Assembly (NCBI RefSeq): GCF_002443255.2 | Contig: NW_019211454.1 | Location: 58,973,601 to 59,037,600 of the forward strand | Reading direction: 5' to 3' | Source of the DNA: Varroa destructor | Lineage: Eukaryota; Arthropoda; Arachnida; Mesostigmata; Varroidae | Length of the DNA: 64,000 nt | Position numbers and translations under genes: made by a program | The notes under the pieces: model-generated | Seen by the model: only the letters and a program-made list of their open reading frames with translations | Told to the model about the DNA's origin: nothing | Databases searched by the model: none | Shown here: positions 51,294 through 64,000 of the stretch, piece after piece | Position numbering within the stretch: the first letter of the stretch is position 1 | Layout of the letters: every line of letters begins with the position of its first letter

Positions 51294-52500
51294 GAACTTC
51301 TCAACGAGCATTCCCCCACCGTCAGCTCTGCAAGCAAGCTACCGTGGCCTCGCCTTAGTCTCTCCATCCATAGCATACGCACATTGTTATCGAGCCACCC
51401 TAGCTTTTTTCCCTATTAGTGCCGTATACATACTGGCGTGCACTATAATCACCTCGCTGTTCTGTCCCTCTTTCTTTTACGAACTTTTATTTCACGAGTA
51501 AATTTTTCCGCAAGTGTTCATTGAGTGTCTCGTTGTTAAGTTATCGTGACGAGAGATGTTTCGTTATCACGGGGCGCTTTCTCTTAGCTCCTTACATGAA
51601 CCAGATTCATCTGTCTTTGAATGTTACGGAAAATGATACCTTATGTGTAGTAACAGCTTCCAACACTAACCAGGGGTGCTACGATTTTCAGTTTCTCAGT
51701 GCACACATATATGCACCTATCTCTTTATCTGATAAAGTAGACAGAGTACTCGCCTTTGAGGTCAGCATAGATTTCGAAACGTCTTTTATATAATACGTGT
51801 AAAGGCCCGACCGGATGACATGCTCGGTGCATCGTCGGCGATTACTATGTATTCTCCCGTTTCAGTATGCATGTTTGTCCACTTACGCTGGTGAGGACAA
51901 CCGTGCCACAACATGCCACAGCGTTGTGAGTGGATTAGGCGCCAGCCAATGGATGTCGACGGAGGCTGGCTGAGTCAGAGCAAAGCAAGAGGTGCTTGCC
52001 GCTACGTTCGTCTGTACTCTTCCTCCCCCTACTACAGAACCCCCCACCGGCCCGTTAATCCCATGCGCGATCCATCCTATTACACTCTCACTGGTTTCTT
52101 CATACTTCCATACTGCTGACCTATCGCCTGACCCTACACCTGGGCACGCTCTGGCTGCACCGGGTCCGCTTGTGCCTGTCTGGAACTGTTGAGCGACAAA
52201 ATATGAAATATGGCAGCTCATCTAACTCTCCCTCCATATATGCCTTCAGGTCTGGGGATTCGTAGATGCGGCCCTGAATCTAGGAAGCACAAGCTCCCAT
52301 CTGCTTTCAACTCAAAAGGACGGCAATATCTCTAGAACCGATGGCTCATACATGATAAAGGAAGCAGGGTGTGCTTTGGGGGAGATGGAAAACGACTAAA
52401 ATGAAGTCTTGTCTTTTGGTCGCTTGGCCGCTTAACCGTCGGACTGCCAAAGACCGTGAAGCAAACCGTTTATGATGACTGATACCTTTTATGATAGGAC

Positions 52501-55500
52501 GTGATATATGTTGCTACATGTCGATGCATATATATATTCACACGCTACGTACACTTACCAGCAGCTGCGCGAAAGCTTGTCTACGCTGTTGTTAATGGCT
52601 GTCGTTGAAGTGATATATTTTTTGTTTTTAAAATTGCGTACCCTAGAGAGAATCAATTGAAAAAAACAAGCATAGATTCTTGTTAAACCTGTATTTTTAA
52701 TTATCGCATCATATTATATAGATCTATCCGTGACTACTGCAAACCACGACTTCCTGTTACAGAGACGTTATAAGGACACAGACATGTGAGCTGTGGCATA
52801 TTTAGTCCGCCTCCACATGTTCCCACCTGTGTGAATTAGTTATTGAATAACTACACTCGATGGCCCTACGTCGTCTGCTTATGAGATTTACTCCATCGAG
52901 CTGACACTAAAACGACACTCGCTTAGAATTCAGAGAATCAGTAATAGAATCATTGATTGCTACAGCGACATGTTTTACTCCCTTTCGAAACGCATAGCAC
53001 GTGATTGCAAACAACGAATACTTATAGCATGTAGAGAACATATACATGTAAGAAGATGACTTTTTGCCCTCTCCGTTTGTCGCCCTAGTAGTAGCCCCGT
53101 CCGTTTGTAGAACTGATCTGCCGATCATGTATTTGGTAACTTACCGTTTAGCAACGGCTTGGTGAGTGCCGAGACACTATTCGCGTCAAGCAGGCAGCTG
53201 CTAAGTTGAATAACCTTAGCGGCGCCTATTGGAGCTAAGTTCGCCATTATCGAGTGGCAGATCACTCAGCAAATAAGATACACCTTTAAATCGACATAAT
53301 AAAAACGCGATAGCCACTCTGTCCAACACATAATGCGCATCTGCTTTGCCATGGCTTGTAGCGTCAACATCAACTTTTGTTCCCCAGGATACATAAACAG
53401 ATTCGATTTTTGCCCGGTATTATTTCTCTGTCGCTAGCGTTCTAAATGTGAATGCTTCAAATTCTATGTCCGATACCGCCATTTCGTCAGACAACTAGCC
53501 TCCAGCACGAAACAAAGTGTATTCACACTCGGATTCAAGTTCAAAGGTCCCTCAGGTTCAACGCTGTACCCACCACGACATCACTAGGACATCGTTAGCG
53601 TTCTCAGCAAAACCAACGGGCGCGCTATAAGGGTGCATGCTTCTGTCTTCGCTGTTGCTAACATCAGACAACAAAAATCAAATAAGTGTAAATTGATCAT
53701 CTTCTTATGTCACTAGCGATCGAGATTTTCAAGTTTAACTTCAAACTTAAAAATCAATGTTAAAAACGACTCTAACTAGGAATCTCTACGGGTAGGCCTC
53801 CTATCCTTGTATGCATAGTGCTCATCATGTTACGCAAATCGTCACCTGAAAAGGAAAAACAATAGGTACTCTTAATATTTGGCCTTCAATACCTTAAGCT
53901 TACTTGTTAACTTCGGTTCCAGTTGGCTTAAGTAATATTTTTTCGAGCTGCTATAGAATCATGACATTAATGCGACTACAATATTTAAATAATAGATAAC
54001 CCCCTAAAAAATATGTCACATTTTGTAAAATCAGTCTTTTGCTTCCGCCTATTGAGGGCTTCGCTGAAAACAACAATAAATCTCATAATGACAACTCGCT
54101 TAATGTAATAAGTCGTACTCTGTAAATCGTGATTTGCATTTATGCATAGTGTTTTTGGCATATTCATACACCAGAACACTGAATATCTGATAAAGAAAAT
54201 AACGATGTCCACATTTTGAGACCGTCAGCGCATTCGAAAATTGGCGCTATTTTCATTGGTAGCCACGGCGCCTCGCGGAAAAAATGCACCCCAGTAAGCG
54301 GTGCCCTCCAGTGGGTAAAGAGCAAATCTTAGCGGCGAGGCGCCATTTCCAAAAGCTCTTCAAAGGGTCGAATGGCTGCCACGGCTCCCTTATAGAGTCA
54401 GTCAATACTGTTGTTGGCACGCTCCTACATTGGCGCACTTAACGGTTGCTGTTGAATCTGCAAGTTCGCGATGGCCTGAGTAGTCCCTTGCTGTTACGGC
54501 AGTCTCTCCATTCCTGCCACTATGGCCTGCGATCGGCCATACGGACCACAGCGCTATATGGTTGCCGGTGCCGGCTTGTGTTCTCCACTCTCGTGTTATT
54601 CAAACAGCGGCGATACACCCTCAGCGATACACACTGGATGGCGGCCTGCTTGCCTGGCCACGAACTTGAAGGCCCGCGGAGAGAGGGTATTCAGCCACCC
54701 TCACCCTCGCCAATTTCTTGCTGCTGTCGGCGCCGTGGCCTGCTCGTCTCAACTCGCTCACTAACTGGCAGAGTAAACAGGCGCTAGGTAGCCCACCGTG
54801 CAGCAGTTTCTGGGTTCAACAACGAAACAAGCGGCGTCTACCACCACAAGGACCAAGCACGCTGTTCGTGGACACGTTGCGCTGGCGGTCAGTGAACGGC
54901 GCCATCCGCCAGCCGCTAACAGCAGAAGCAGCACATCGTTGGCGCCTTTAGGCCGCCAACAACACGGACTCCTCTAAAAGAAAGACCCTTCCACTTACCG
55001 CCGCTTTCGGAAAAAAGGAGTCATTTGAGCCTATGCCCTTTTCCTCCGCCCCGTAATTTGCCCCCAAGCAGCTATCCCCGAACCAGCGCCACTTCGCTAT
55101 CGGTTCCTCGGCTCATCTGCCATCGTGTTTCTCAGTCAGTTGCTCTTGCGAACCGACCGCGTTCGTGAAGAAAGAAACCTGGGGTGAGGTGGTTGACCGC
55201 CACGCACACAGTCTGTCTTGAGAGTGTGGTGGTCTGCACTGTCCTTATCCAAAAACGTTGTGGATATTCCACGTGAGTGAGGTATACACATACACGCATG
55301 ACTAAGAACACGATTATATACAATACGAGTTTGTTAGCTGTAACGACGGGAAAAACGAAACAATTTGCAGTAGAAAAACGATTACTAAGATATATGTGCA
55401 GAAATCGTAGTTGTTACCTTTGACAGTTTCTGTTTGACAAATTAATTCTAGCGCGTTATTTTCTGCATGAGATTCTGCATCGTCAATCAACTTAAGGCTT

Positions 55501-57800
55501 GTCAATATTGTTGGTGGGTAAAATATTCTTGAACAGACGTCTCTTGGGGTGACTTTATATACCAACAGTGCAGATAAACATGATGAAACGGTAACAACAG
55601 TACATAAATGTTCCTTTTGTATGTTGAAGGCAGGCAAAAGGCAAAGTTTGAAGGAGAATCCAGTATTACCGAGGAGCGACGGAACGGACCTGAACGTGTC
55701 TACTTTAGCTGTCGTTAGCCATTGAATAAGGCCGTATCAAACCAGAGCTAGAAATGGTTGCGCTGACCCAGGAAGGTATATCCAGCCGTGTGTGTACGTG
55801 TGACCATAAGAATACTACTAGGAAATTACATAGCCTCTTAACATACTAATGTGGCTTAACCACAAAGCTGAATTAGATGATGGGCGGTGAAATTCTTCAA
55901 AGAATCAACAGGAAAGGAAGTAATCGAAGCTTAGAGAAGAGCAGGTCCAATTAAACAAGTCACTTTGATCCTGATGTACTAGGAAAGCAAAAAATAAATG
56001 ACTCATAAGGCGCTAGGATACGGCAGCAAAAAGATCCTTCAGGGATACTTCCCATTTACTTGGCCTCATCGGGCTCGCATCACTCGTTACAAATAGGAAC
56101 GATGCCTGTTCGCAGACGATGATATAGCAATCCCGTCTGACCATTCCTGTTGGACAATTGTGGACGACTTGCTATAATTGTTTGTAACGTGCGCGTCGCT
56201 GAGGTTATTTCGCTCCGCATGCACATTGCCTGGTGTAATTTCTCTGGCTCAGTTTCTCGACTACCGCTGCCATGATCGTCATCAACAGGAGTTACAGCCA
56301 TCACCATTTTCATTCAGGGGGTGTAAAATCATAACGTCTCTCCAACTGGGGTTTTGATTTCGTCGTTTTGTCTGACAGCTAATCTGCTTGCTGCTGTTGT
56401 CACCGCCGCTATTCAGCGTAGCCGTCAATTGGTACATAGATCGTAATATTTACCATTGTATATATATATATATATATATGCAAAGTACGCTATCTAAATT
56501 GGAACCAACTCTGGCGGGATGTTTGTCGTAACGGCCGTTCGTTCATCCGCCATGTTTGGCACAAAACAACAGATGAAAAAAGTATTTGTTGCTCTCTCAA
56601 TTTAAGACGAAAATGAGCTATAGCTCTATTTTTCTTTAGGTGAACGAAACCCTAGTAACGTCATTGCGACTTCCATGCAGGTCCTAATAAATCCGAGGAA
56701 GATCCTCATGAAGCAGAATATTCTTATCAGACCTGAGATTTAAAAGACTTATTATTAAATTATTAAATTGGCTCAAAAAGGAATTTTTGGTCGTTTTAAA
56801 ACGTTTTGCGCGTCGTTGCACCCGTTGGGCTTTTTAGCCATTTTAAGCTGTTGTATTTTAGAAACCTTTTTTGTCTGCCTGCTATCAGCCCGAAATTGAA
56901 TTCGGCTGTAATCCTTTTGGTTACATAGTATTTTAGCGACACCCTAGTCGTTATTTATCGATACCACTTGACGCGTCGTTACTATTAAAAAATTATGTAC
57001 AGGTTAAAAAATCAATCTTTCAGAAATGACTAGTGAACATTTTAGGCTCCGAATCGTACCTGTAATCATCGTGGATGGTGGCAATATTAAACAGACATAA
57101 TTGTTAGAAATGGCACATGTAAAAAATCTCCTCAAAATATCTGTGTACGTTTAGATAGTCTTAGAAGAAAAAAGCTTCACTTAGGTACCGATATATGTAA
57201 CAGTAGGACCTTATCGGTACGAGAATGAGAAAAAGGATGCCGTTAGGTAGACGGAGGATCGTGAAATAAAAATTGTTCAAACGTTTCAAAAGCGGACGGT
57301 CGATAAAATATGAGAGGCATTTCTCATAGCTACCATTCTCGTCGTTACCGCCTTCAACAATTCATTTAAGCTTGGGCCGAACAGAGGGCGGTCTAGACTG
57401 AGTCGATGTAATCGCCCTGGTATTACCGGCCCGATGAGTTTTGTAACATACAGACGCTGTCCCAACAGAGCACGACGAATTCATTCACAGAACGTATAAT
57501 AGACGTCAAGGCAGAAAAAATAGGGTCAAATAGTACCTCTCGTAATGTTTGTGATAACGAGAGTTTAGAAAAGTTAAGCGGTCGTAGTGCAGTATCGTCA
57601 GAAGAAAACAAAACTCTATTAATTAATTACTTTGACCAACATTTTTGATGATTAGGTTTTTCATTCGTTCCCGAACATTGGCTGATTAAAACGTATCGCC
57701 ATTGACGGATTACCATAACTAGTAAAAGAATCCCACACTGCCATCCTCCTAGACAGAATAACATTCTTCAGAAGCAGATGCACAAACAAACGTGAAGATC
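52501..57800. other. AT-rich noncoding block
   Basis: Mostly AT-rich DNA (52.6-54.25 and 55.3-57.8 kb) around a more GC-rich insert at about 54.44-55.2 kb. A minus-strand frame of 107 codons at 55314-55637 includes a non-repetitive stretch (FYPPTILTSLKLIDDAE) before a possible donor at about 55414. I do not recognise it, and there is no convincing acceptor, so it is not called as an exon. Confidence 0.6.
56459..56479 (+). repeat. (TA)10 microsatellite
   Basis: Uninterrupted TA dinucleotides over 21 bp. Confidence 0.93.
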
Positions 57801-58705
57801 ATTCATTGAGTCAGTCGGACATCACCATCGCGCGTGATGTTTCGAATGCGCGATTTATTCCCACGCCTCACGCGGTTTGAGAGTGGCGCGCATACGGGGC
57901 TGGACGCCTTTGGTAATTTGCTGCGTAAGAGGTATGTGCATATGTCCGTATGGGGAAATGAGTTGTACGTTATAGGACTGTCGTGGATAGTGGATGCAGC
58001 TAGAGAAGAAGGTACATGTGTTACAATTCCCATCAGATACTATGATAAGGCCATAGCCTGTCAAAAATGAAGAAAACACACGAACGAGCCAGTGGGATTG
58101 AAGATAGTCGAAACCAAACTGGTTGGTCCTCCAGAAGAATTTGGGTTTACCACTGGCAATCGTTACACACAATCGGCCCGGGCTGGCATTGCTAGAACGC
58201 GATAGCTAGACGTCAGATATACGAAGGGAGAGACGCTGAGAGAGACGCAGTGAGAGCAGTTGAATATCAGTAAATACGCTAGGGCTAAAACGAGTAACTG
58301 GCATCATATTATTTATCTAATATCATAAATAGTCATGCATTTCGGGTAAATTTAACAAGAAGATCGAGAAGAAAAACAACAGTAGCAGTAGCAGTAACAA
58401 ACAAATTGTACTACATAGCACTGTCAATGTGTGTAAGTGAGAGAGCAATAAGAAGATTAATAGTACTAGCTACCAGTAAAAGTACTATTCTTATCTAACT
58501 GTTTAATGCTATAATCATACACATCGCCTACGATAAACATCGTCTCAGTGGCCAGCGACAATCGTAGCAATGCTGGTGGTGATTAATGAATAAGTGGACT
58601 TGCCATCTTTCGCTCTCGAGCTATGTCCTTTGCTGTCCTATACCACAAATCGTTTTCCTAATCACTTCGTGTTCCATTAGGATAGTAGCTTTCCCTGCTT
58701 CTCCC

Positions 58706-58732
58706 TATATATATATATATATATGTATATAT
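58706..58732 (+). repeat. (TA)n microsatellite with one interruption
   Basis: TA dinucleotides broken by a single G at 58725. About 27 bp in total. Confidence 0.93.
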
Positions 58733-61700
58733 AATATCTATTATGTTGCTTGGCCTTTTCCAGTACACTCGGACGATACACAGCCGTAGCTTTGGAGCCA
58801 CGACAACGCTAAGACTATCCACGAAAATCATACTTCATTGTCTATCATAACGCCAGCAGCAACAAGCGACCTGTTCAACACGTTGTACTACCTACAATTT
58901 GCTTAAGCCAGCGCACTTCGCTGCGGGCTTACGTATCCTAGCAATACTGATAGAAGCCAATCAGCTGTAATGCCGTGCGTTGACACCACGTGGGTGAGGA
59001 GCGACTTCGCATTGAGCCTGATGTACCAACACGCCGATGAGGGACTGCGCGCGAAAGAGTGAAGTTGATACGGGACAGGGAGGAATACCAAGGATTTACT
59101 AATAGTTAGAAAGACACACGAAAACGAAGAGAAAGAGGACACGTGTTCGAGGTGAGAAGCTTCAGGAGCGAAATTGTCGCCGCTGAAACGGCAGACGCTC
59201 GTCGGCAAGGGTAAAGCTGTAGTAATCCAAAAACAACGCTTGCGACCTTTGGCTGCGGAGCTATGAAGGCGAACAAGGAAAGGTGACGAGAGGCGGGCGA
59301 TGCCTAACGGTTAAAGGGTTGATGCTTAAAAGTCATATAGAAATAGCATCAATATCGAAAGAGTGAAAGAGCGTGCACGGCTGCCGCGCTCTGTACATTT
59401 ACATGCAAAAAGCTCTTGCACCACTTGTACCTCCCCTAACCTTTGCCGGCAGGGTTGTTTCATTACCACGTCGTCGATGTCGGCTTCATGCCGTATCTTC
59501 AAATACGAGGATCCAATGAGGTCGACAGGACTCGTCGAGCCGGATCCATCTCTATCCGCTGTACTTCGCCAATGAATTTGTCCTCTTTGTTTCTATTTCA
59601 CTTAGATTCTCAGGGAAGCAAAAAAATAGCGAGAGAACTTTGAACTCGTGGCGTGACGCACGCTACTAACAGTAATAACAGTGACGGAGAGAACGACGAC
59701 AAAGTACCTTCTATAAATTCGAAAAGTACTGCGATCACTATTGGTTGTTTGCAGATGCAGAAGAGCTAGGTCTATGTATATGTGGCAATTGCGTATACTT
59801 TTTTAGCTTTATAGTGCTCAAAATTTCCTATCTTTAAGAGAAAAAAGTCTAACTAGAATTAAAGAGAAAGCAACGAAGCCCGCGTTGCAATGTTGGAATA
59901 AGAGGCTTTCACTATGATCCTTTTGCGGCAGCTATAGATAGGCATGCGCCTACGATTGCGTTGCCTTGATTGTAACCATCAACTACGTTTTTTGAGGTCT
60001 GAAACGCCCTAGTGCCGATATTCTCCCGCACGGATAATAGCGCCTGTAGTTTGTCGGAAGCAATTTTTACGCGCAGATATTGTAATGATATCCACGCTGG
60101 TTAAATGCACGAGCTGAATTTAAGGACACAAATAGAAGTTGTTATTAGTGTTATGAGAAAATGCTCGCAACTGATTTTGTTCTGTATTTTGCCTATGACG
60201 GTTGTAAGCCCAATAATCACAACTATAGTATCACTAATTGTGCTAGAAAAAACCTAATGGTATTCAACTACAGTAAAGCTTTTATTTTTGACATTTATAC
60301 GGCATCCGACTTCATCCATTTATAGTTTTTCCTACCGCCTTCGTAACATCATCAGCTATAGTTGCCAAGCTACCAGCCTCCTTCGAAAGCCAGCCGATAG
60401 CGGGGCGAAGCACTCACTGCTTACGCTGCTGAGCAATCGAGCTCGCCAAGCATCGATGACCTAGGCAAATAGGCGAGAAGCGCCGAGTCGGCAAATGCCG
60501 GTGAGGCGATGGTAGAGGCGGCGGCGGCGGCAGCAGAAACCGACTGCGTGAAGTGGCAAGTCGAGCTTTGCGAGTTTCATTATATTGTGGCATGGGTCGA
60601 CTGAAGTCTACCCAATCAGTAGCAGCAGGCAATTGTTTCGAAAGTGTTCACGTAAACGCTCCGCAATTTCCGCACTCCGAGTTCATTGACTCGGTTAGCT
60701 ATAGCATTCTGGCGACGACTAGCACAGAACGCCACACCAATTTATATTATGGTATATAAGTAATACCATTCAAAAGAAATGTTCGGGATGCACAACAGAT
60801 TGATGCGAGCCATAAGCACAAAAATCACGACGCGCGTTGTTTTTTGTACGCTTGCGTCCTGTACTATCAGAACGAGCGGCCTAGCATATTAAACTAGCCC
60901 CATATATTCATGTGGTCGTCATAAAACAGCATTCGTATCAGCAATAAATGGCTGCTAAAATCGCTAAGGGTTAATCCGTTTGAAGTGTTGGCCTAAACAT
61001 GCAAACCTTCTACGACATTCTTAGACTAATAGAAGCAGAGATGAGAAAATCAAACGTTAACCGTGAAGAGCCCAACTACCACTGGAAAAAACACTAAGAA
61101 ATGTGATACAAATTATTAGTCACACTGGAGTACGCAGAAGAGCAGAAATGCACTCCAGTCTTCTCTAGCGTTCGCCTTCGGTTTGCCTAGTGATCCTTCT
61201 GCACCTGATGCATTTGAGTGTAGTAAACGAACGGGAATGACTGCTGCCACTGCAAAAGTAGCCCTATTTATCGCCTTCGCTGTTCGGACATCAGTTGTAG
61301 GTGGATGATCAGCTGACGTGAAGGTGTGTTAGTGAGTGCGCCTAGCCAGCAGAGACGCTGACTGGAACCGGGGAAAGAGAGAAGGCATCTTGGATTTTGG
61401 GGCTGATCGTAGGTACAAGGAAATGGCAAAGAAGTGGCAGCAGGCAGCAGCCATAAGCGACGGTAGTACCAGTAGCAACAACGAAAAAAGTAAAAAGAAA
61501 CAGCAAGAGACCTCCTTACCACTCTGCCAAGATGACTCCGCTAGCCTGAGGCCCAACTGCCCCTTTCGACCCATCATCGAATATCCCACTCCTCCTGTTC
61601 TCCCTTTTTCATGGCTCCCAATGGCACAAACCCCAAGGGACGCGAAATGCAAAGTCGCTCAGAGAATAGCCGGATGGCCAGGGCAGACGGGAACGCGTAC

Positions 61701-63290
61701 GAAGAAGGCGAATCTGAAAGCGAACAGCGTCTGAACAGCCACGAGCCTGAACAGCGTAGAAGCACAGTACTAGCCGAAGGAGAAGGCGATCCGGATTGAA
61801 AAGAGCAGGACGCACAACCCTAAAGAAGGACAGGCAGACAGCAGCAGCAGTGACGGCGGCCGCGTTGCGATAGCCTGGCTGACTCCAATGAGGGCAATGC
61901 TAGTCGTTCGGACTGCCTATTCTAGACCGTAGCCCCTTAGAAGCTCTAGACTGCTCCAGTTCCTTGCTGCTTGACGTTTGACTCAAGCTCAGACGAACCC
62001 GACCGCGCCTTCCTCGGTGCATCGCACTTTTCAGCGCTGCTGCTTAAACCGGCAGCGGCAAAAGCGCATGTGGGAGAAAAGGACGGGCGAGGAAGCAAAG
62101 AGGTCTAAAGGCGCGCCACTTCTTTCTTTAACGAAAAGTCGGCTGAAGTTTCGATTAATTTTTCTATTCGTATGCTAATTCCGCACTGCGGCTCTTCCTG
62201 GCTTGCCGATTCGGCGACGAGATCTAGCGACACCGAGAGATCAGAGACACTGAGGGGCAAGCAACTAGCGACCGTCTTTTACTGACGCTGGTACTAGTAA
62301 TAGTAATGGCCGTTGCTAGCAACTCCACGGCGAACTACAATAGGACCGTTCTCACCGGCTGTCCGACAAAAATACGAAAGAAATCAAAGCTCGCAAAGAA
62401 AGATAGCGTCACATGCTGTGCGCCGTCCGCAGTGCCGCTAGTACGAATACAGCACAACAGTAGTTCAGACTGTATAGTTGCACTATTTCAAACGGCTGGA
62501 CAGTATGGCACTACGCATAAGGCCACCCAGACATCTATGCTGGCTCATTCATAGTGCACTGGCTGGCCTGAATTCGGCTTGTTATGAGGGTCTTCACTTG
62601 GTTTGACTTGAAACGACTGACCCATGCAGGGTCATCCGCGGCATCTAGGTATTTCGGTATTTATTTCCGTAGCTTGCAGCAATCTCAACAGTGGTCGGTT
62701 CGTAGTCGGTTCTTGGATGGTTGGTCCCTGCATGGCAAGCGATCTTATCTTCATAGAATAGTAGTAGGTAGTGCCTTATCCCCCGTTTCACGACGACGAC
62801 CGATTTGAGTTGCGGCATCAGCTGGCCCGATACTTGACTGTCGACAGACAACTCAGGCCAAGTAAGGCTAAGCAAGACTCTCCACTACCGTTGCTGCTGG
62901 ATTTGTTCGGCTAGAGGCAAAAGCAGCACAGTACCAGACTGCTGCCGCTGCTATGGCGGCTGCTGTGGCAGTAGCTACTGCGCAGACATCCCCCACATTG
63001 CCGTCGTCTTGGCCAGTCTACAAGATCTGCTTGGACTGAGTGGGGGATAGTGGAAGGAATGAAGGAGGAACAGGGAGATGTGAGAACGAGATGGATAGAG
63101 GACGGAGGCTGTTACCGAAACAAGCGCGCCATACTCCGGATCTGGCATTTGCCCAGCCATCCGTTACCATAGCGGAAAACGAACGGGAGCATCTGCTCTC
63201 CGCTCAGAACCGCTGGCGCCATCGAACATCAATGACAACCTAATATCGGCTGCTCAGCAGGTCGCCAGACTTTCGCCATGGCCCTGTCGT

Positions 63291-63329
63291 CCCCAATCCC
63301 CCCCCCCCCCTCTCCCCATATTAACCCCC
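63291..63329 (-). repeat. C-tract cluster; G-quadruplex candidate on the minus strand
   Basis: C4 (63291-63294), C13 (63298-63310), C4 (63314-63317) and C5 (63325-63329). On the minus strand these are four G-tracts of at least four bases with loops of 3 to 7 nt, which meets the usual quadruplex pattern. The plus strand could form an i-motif. Confidence 0.88.
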
Positions 63330-64000
63330 TACTATGCCTCGTCTTCAAGATCGCTCGCTAGGAGACCGGACAATGACTACTTTTTCCAACAGCAACGTCG
63401 ACCGGTAATGGCGACACTCAGGAGCAAAGGTTCTTTTTTTACGCTGAGCTTACGCCGGATGTTACTACGATACGCTACCACTTACTCTGACTAAGCGACG
63501 TAACAACGAAGCAGGAGAGATCAGCCAGAGACCTAAAGGGATTATACGTATTCAGCTAAATCGAAATTAGCGCATATACAACGACACATTACGAAGGCAA
63601 CCACAGTGGCAGCGTTGGCCGATCGAGGATTGAGAAAACCGGCTGGATAAGCGTGGCGGAGGCTGCGGGGGCACCACTGCCACTTGTGTGAAGTGCCTTA
63701 AATCGAGTGCAAGCCCCACAAGCCGTCGTCGGGCCTGCAGGCCGGTCGAGTGGCCAAACAGCATGGGGGTTGCAAGAAAGTGAGGGACAGTTAGCGCCCC
63801 GCGTAGTTCAGATTTGGGCAAAGATGAGGGAGCAGATTTGCTTAAAATGCAGCAGCATGCATTTAAGCCCAAAGGCGCACCCCCAACGGACCGACTAACG
63901 GTTAACTTGCACGCAGACAAACACCATTTCCCTACTCCAATCCCTGACGAAGAGTTCCGTTGAAACGTGGACAGCAAGTAAGCCGAAGAGCCCACAAGTC

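Larger units (their letters stand above)
25626..52500. other. Long noncoding stretch upstream of the exd exon (probable intron)
   Basis: No exon encoding the expected preceding residues (QDIGEIL, HRMKPALF, EIKEKT) could be recognised on the minus strand, and no other gene was seen on either strand. Longer open frames (216 codons at 35161-35811 minus; 191 codons at 43142-43717 plus; 187 codons at 47187-47750 minus) lack any domain I know and overlap other open frames. Composition alternates between GC-richer parts with trinucleotide repeats (for example 26.4-27.7, 35.2-36.0 and 43.1-44.7 kb) and AT-richer parts (30.8-31.1, 32.0-32.4 and 34.7-35.0 kb). Confidence 0.6.
57801..64000. other. Noncoding stretch at the right edge of the window
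   Basis: No recognisable exon or RNA gene. AT-rich to about 61 kb, then GC-richer. The longest open frames (132 codons at 61336-61734 plus; 142 codons at 63567-63995 minus) have no domain I know. If the preceding exd exon lies further right, this is intronic; otherwise it may be 5' flank or hold untranslated exons that cannot be seen by eye. Confidence 0.55.

Overview
This is eukaryotic, animal-type noncoding DNA. It has no operon structure, no ribosome-binding sites and no dense coding. It does have many short microsatellites, canonical GT-AG splice signals and one 100-base N gap that marks a draft assembly. Only one protein-coding segment can be identified with confidence: an internal exon on the minus strand at 25381-25619. 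It encodes part of the PBC domain of a PBX-family TALE homeodomain protein, the arthropod type called extradenticle (exd). The residue pattern ([19 protein letters not shown], then [13 protein letters not shown], an alanine-rich stretch, and [10 protein letters not shown]...[15 protein letters not shown]) is closer to arthropod Exd than to vertebrate PBX1-4. An arthropod is therefore likely. A chelicerate or mite is possible, but I cannot prove it from this window.

Layout. Bases 1-18244 are noncoding, of mixed composition, with scattered CAG/CTG, CT and CGC microsatellites and one exact 18-bp tandem duplication. The gap at 18245-18344 seems to interrupt a 13-bp tandem repeat. Bases 18345-25380 hold AT-rich DNA and, at about 22.7-23.2 kb, a GC- and CpG-rich island with an NRF1-type palindrome and a CCAAT box. 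The exd exon follows at 25381-25619, with a strong donor, a strong acceptor and a plausible branch point. Bases 25620-64000 lie upstream of the exon in the direction of transcription. They are noncoding as far as I can see, with microsatellites, several guanine-quadruplex candidates and large AT-rich blocks (about 52.5-54.3 kb and 55.3-57.8 kb).

Interpretation. The exon starts and ends at splice sites, so the gene must continue on both sides. I could not recognise by eye the preceding exon (GRKQDIGEILQQIM...EIKEKT) or the following ones (ACNEFTTHVMNLL..., the homeodomain). The simplest reading is that most or all of the window is two very long introns of exd: at least 25 kb downstream and, if no untranslated exon intervenes, at least 38 kb upstream. 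Many open frames of 60-216 codons exist. None shows a recognisable domain, and the longest sit in GC-rich patches where several frames are open together, so I do not annotate them as genes. I see no tRNA, rRNA, CRISPR array, transposase or reverse transcriptase, and no convincing new biological system.
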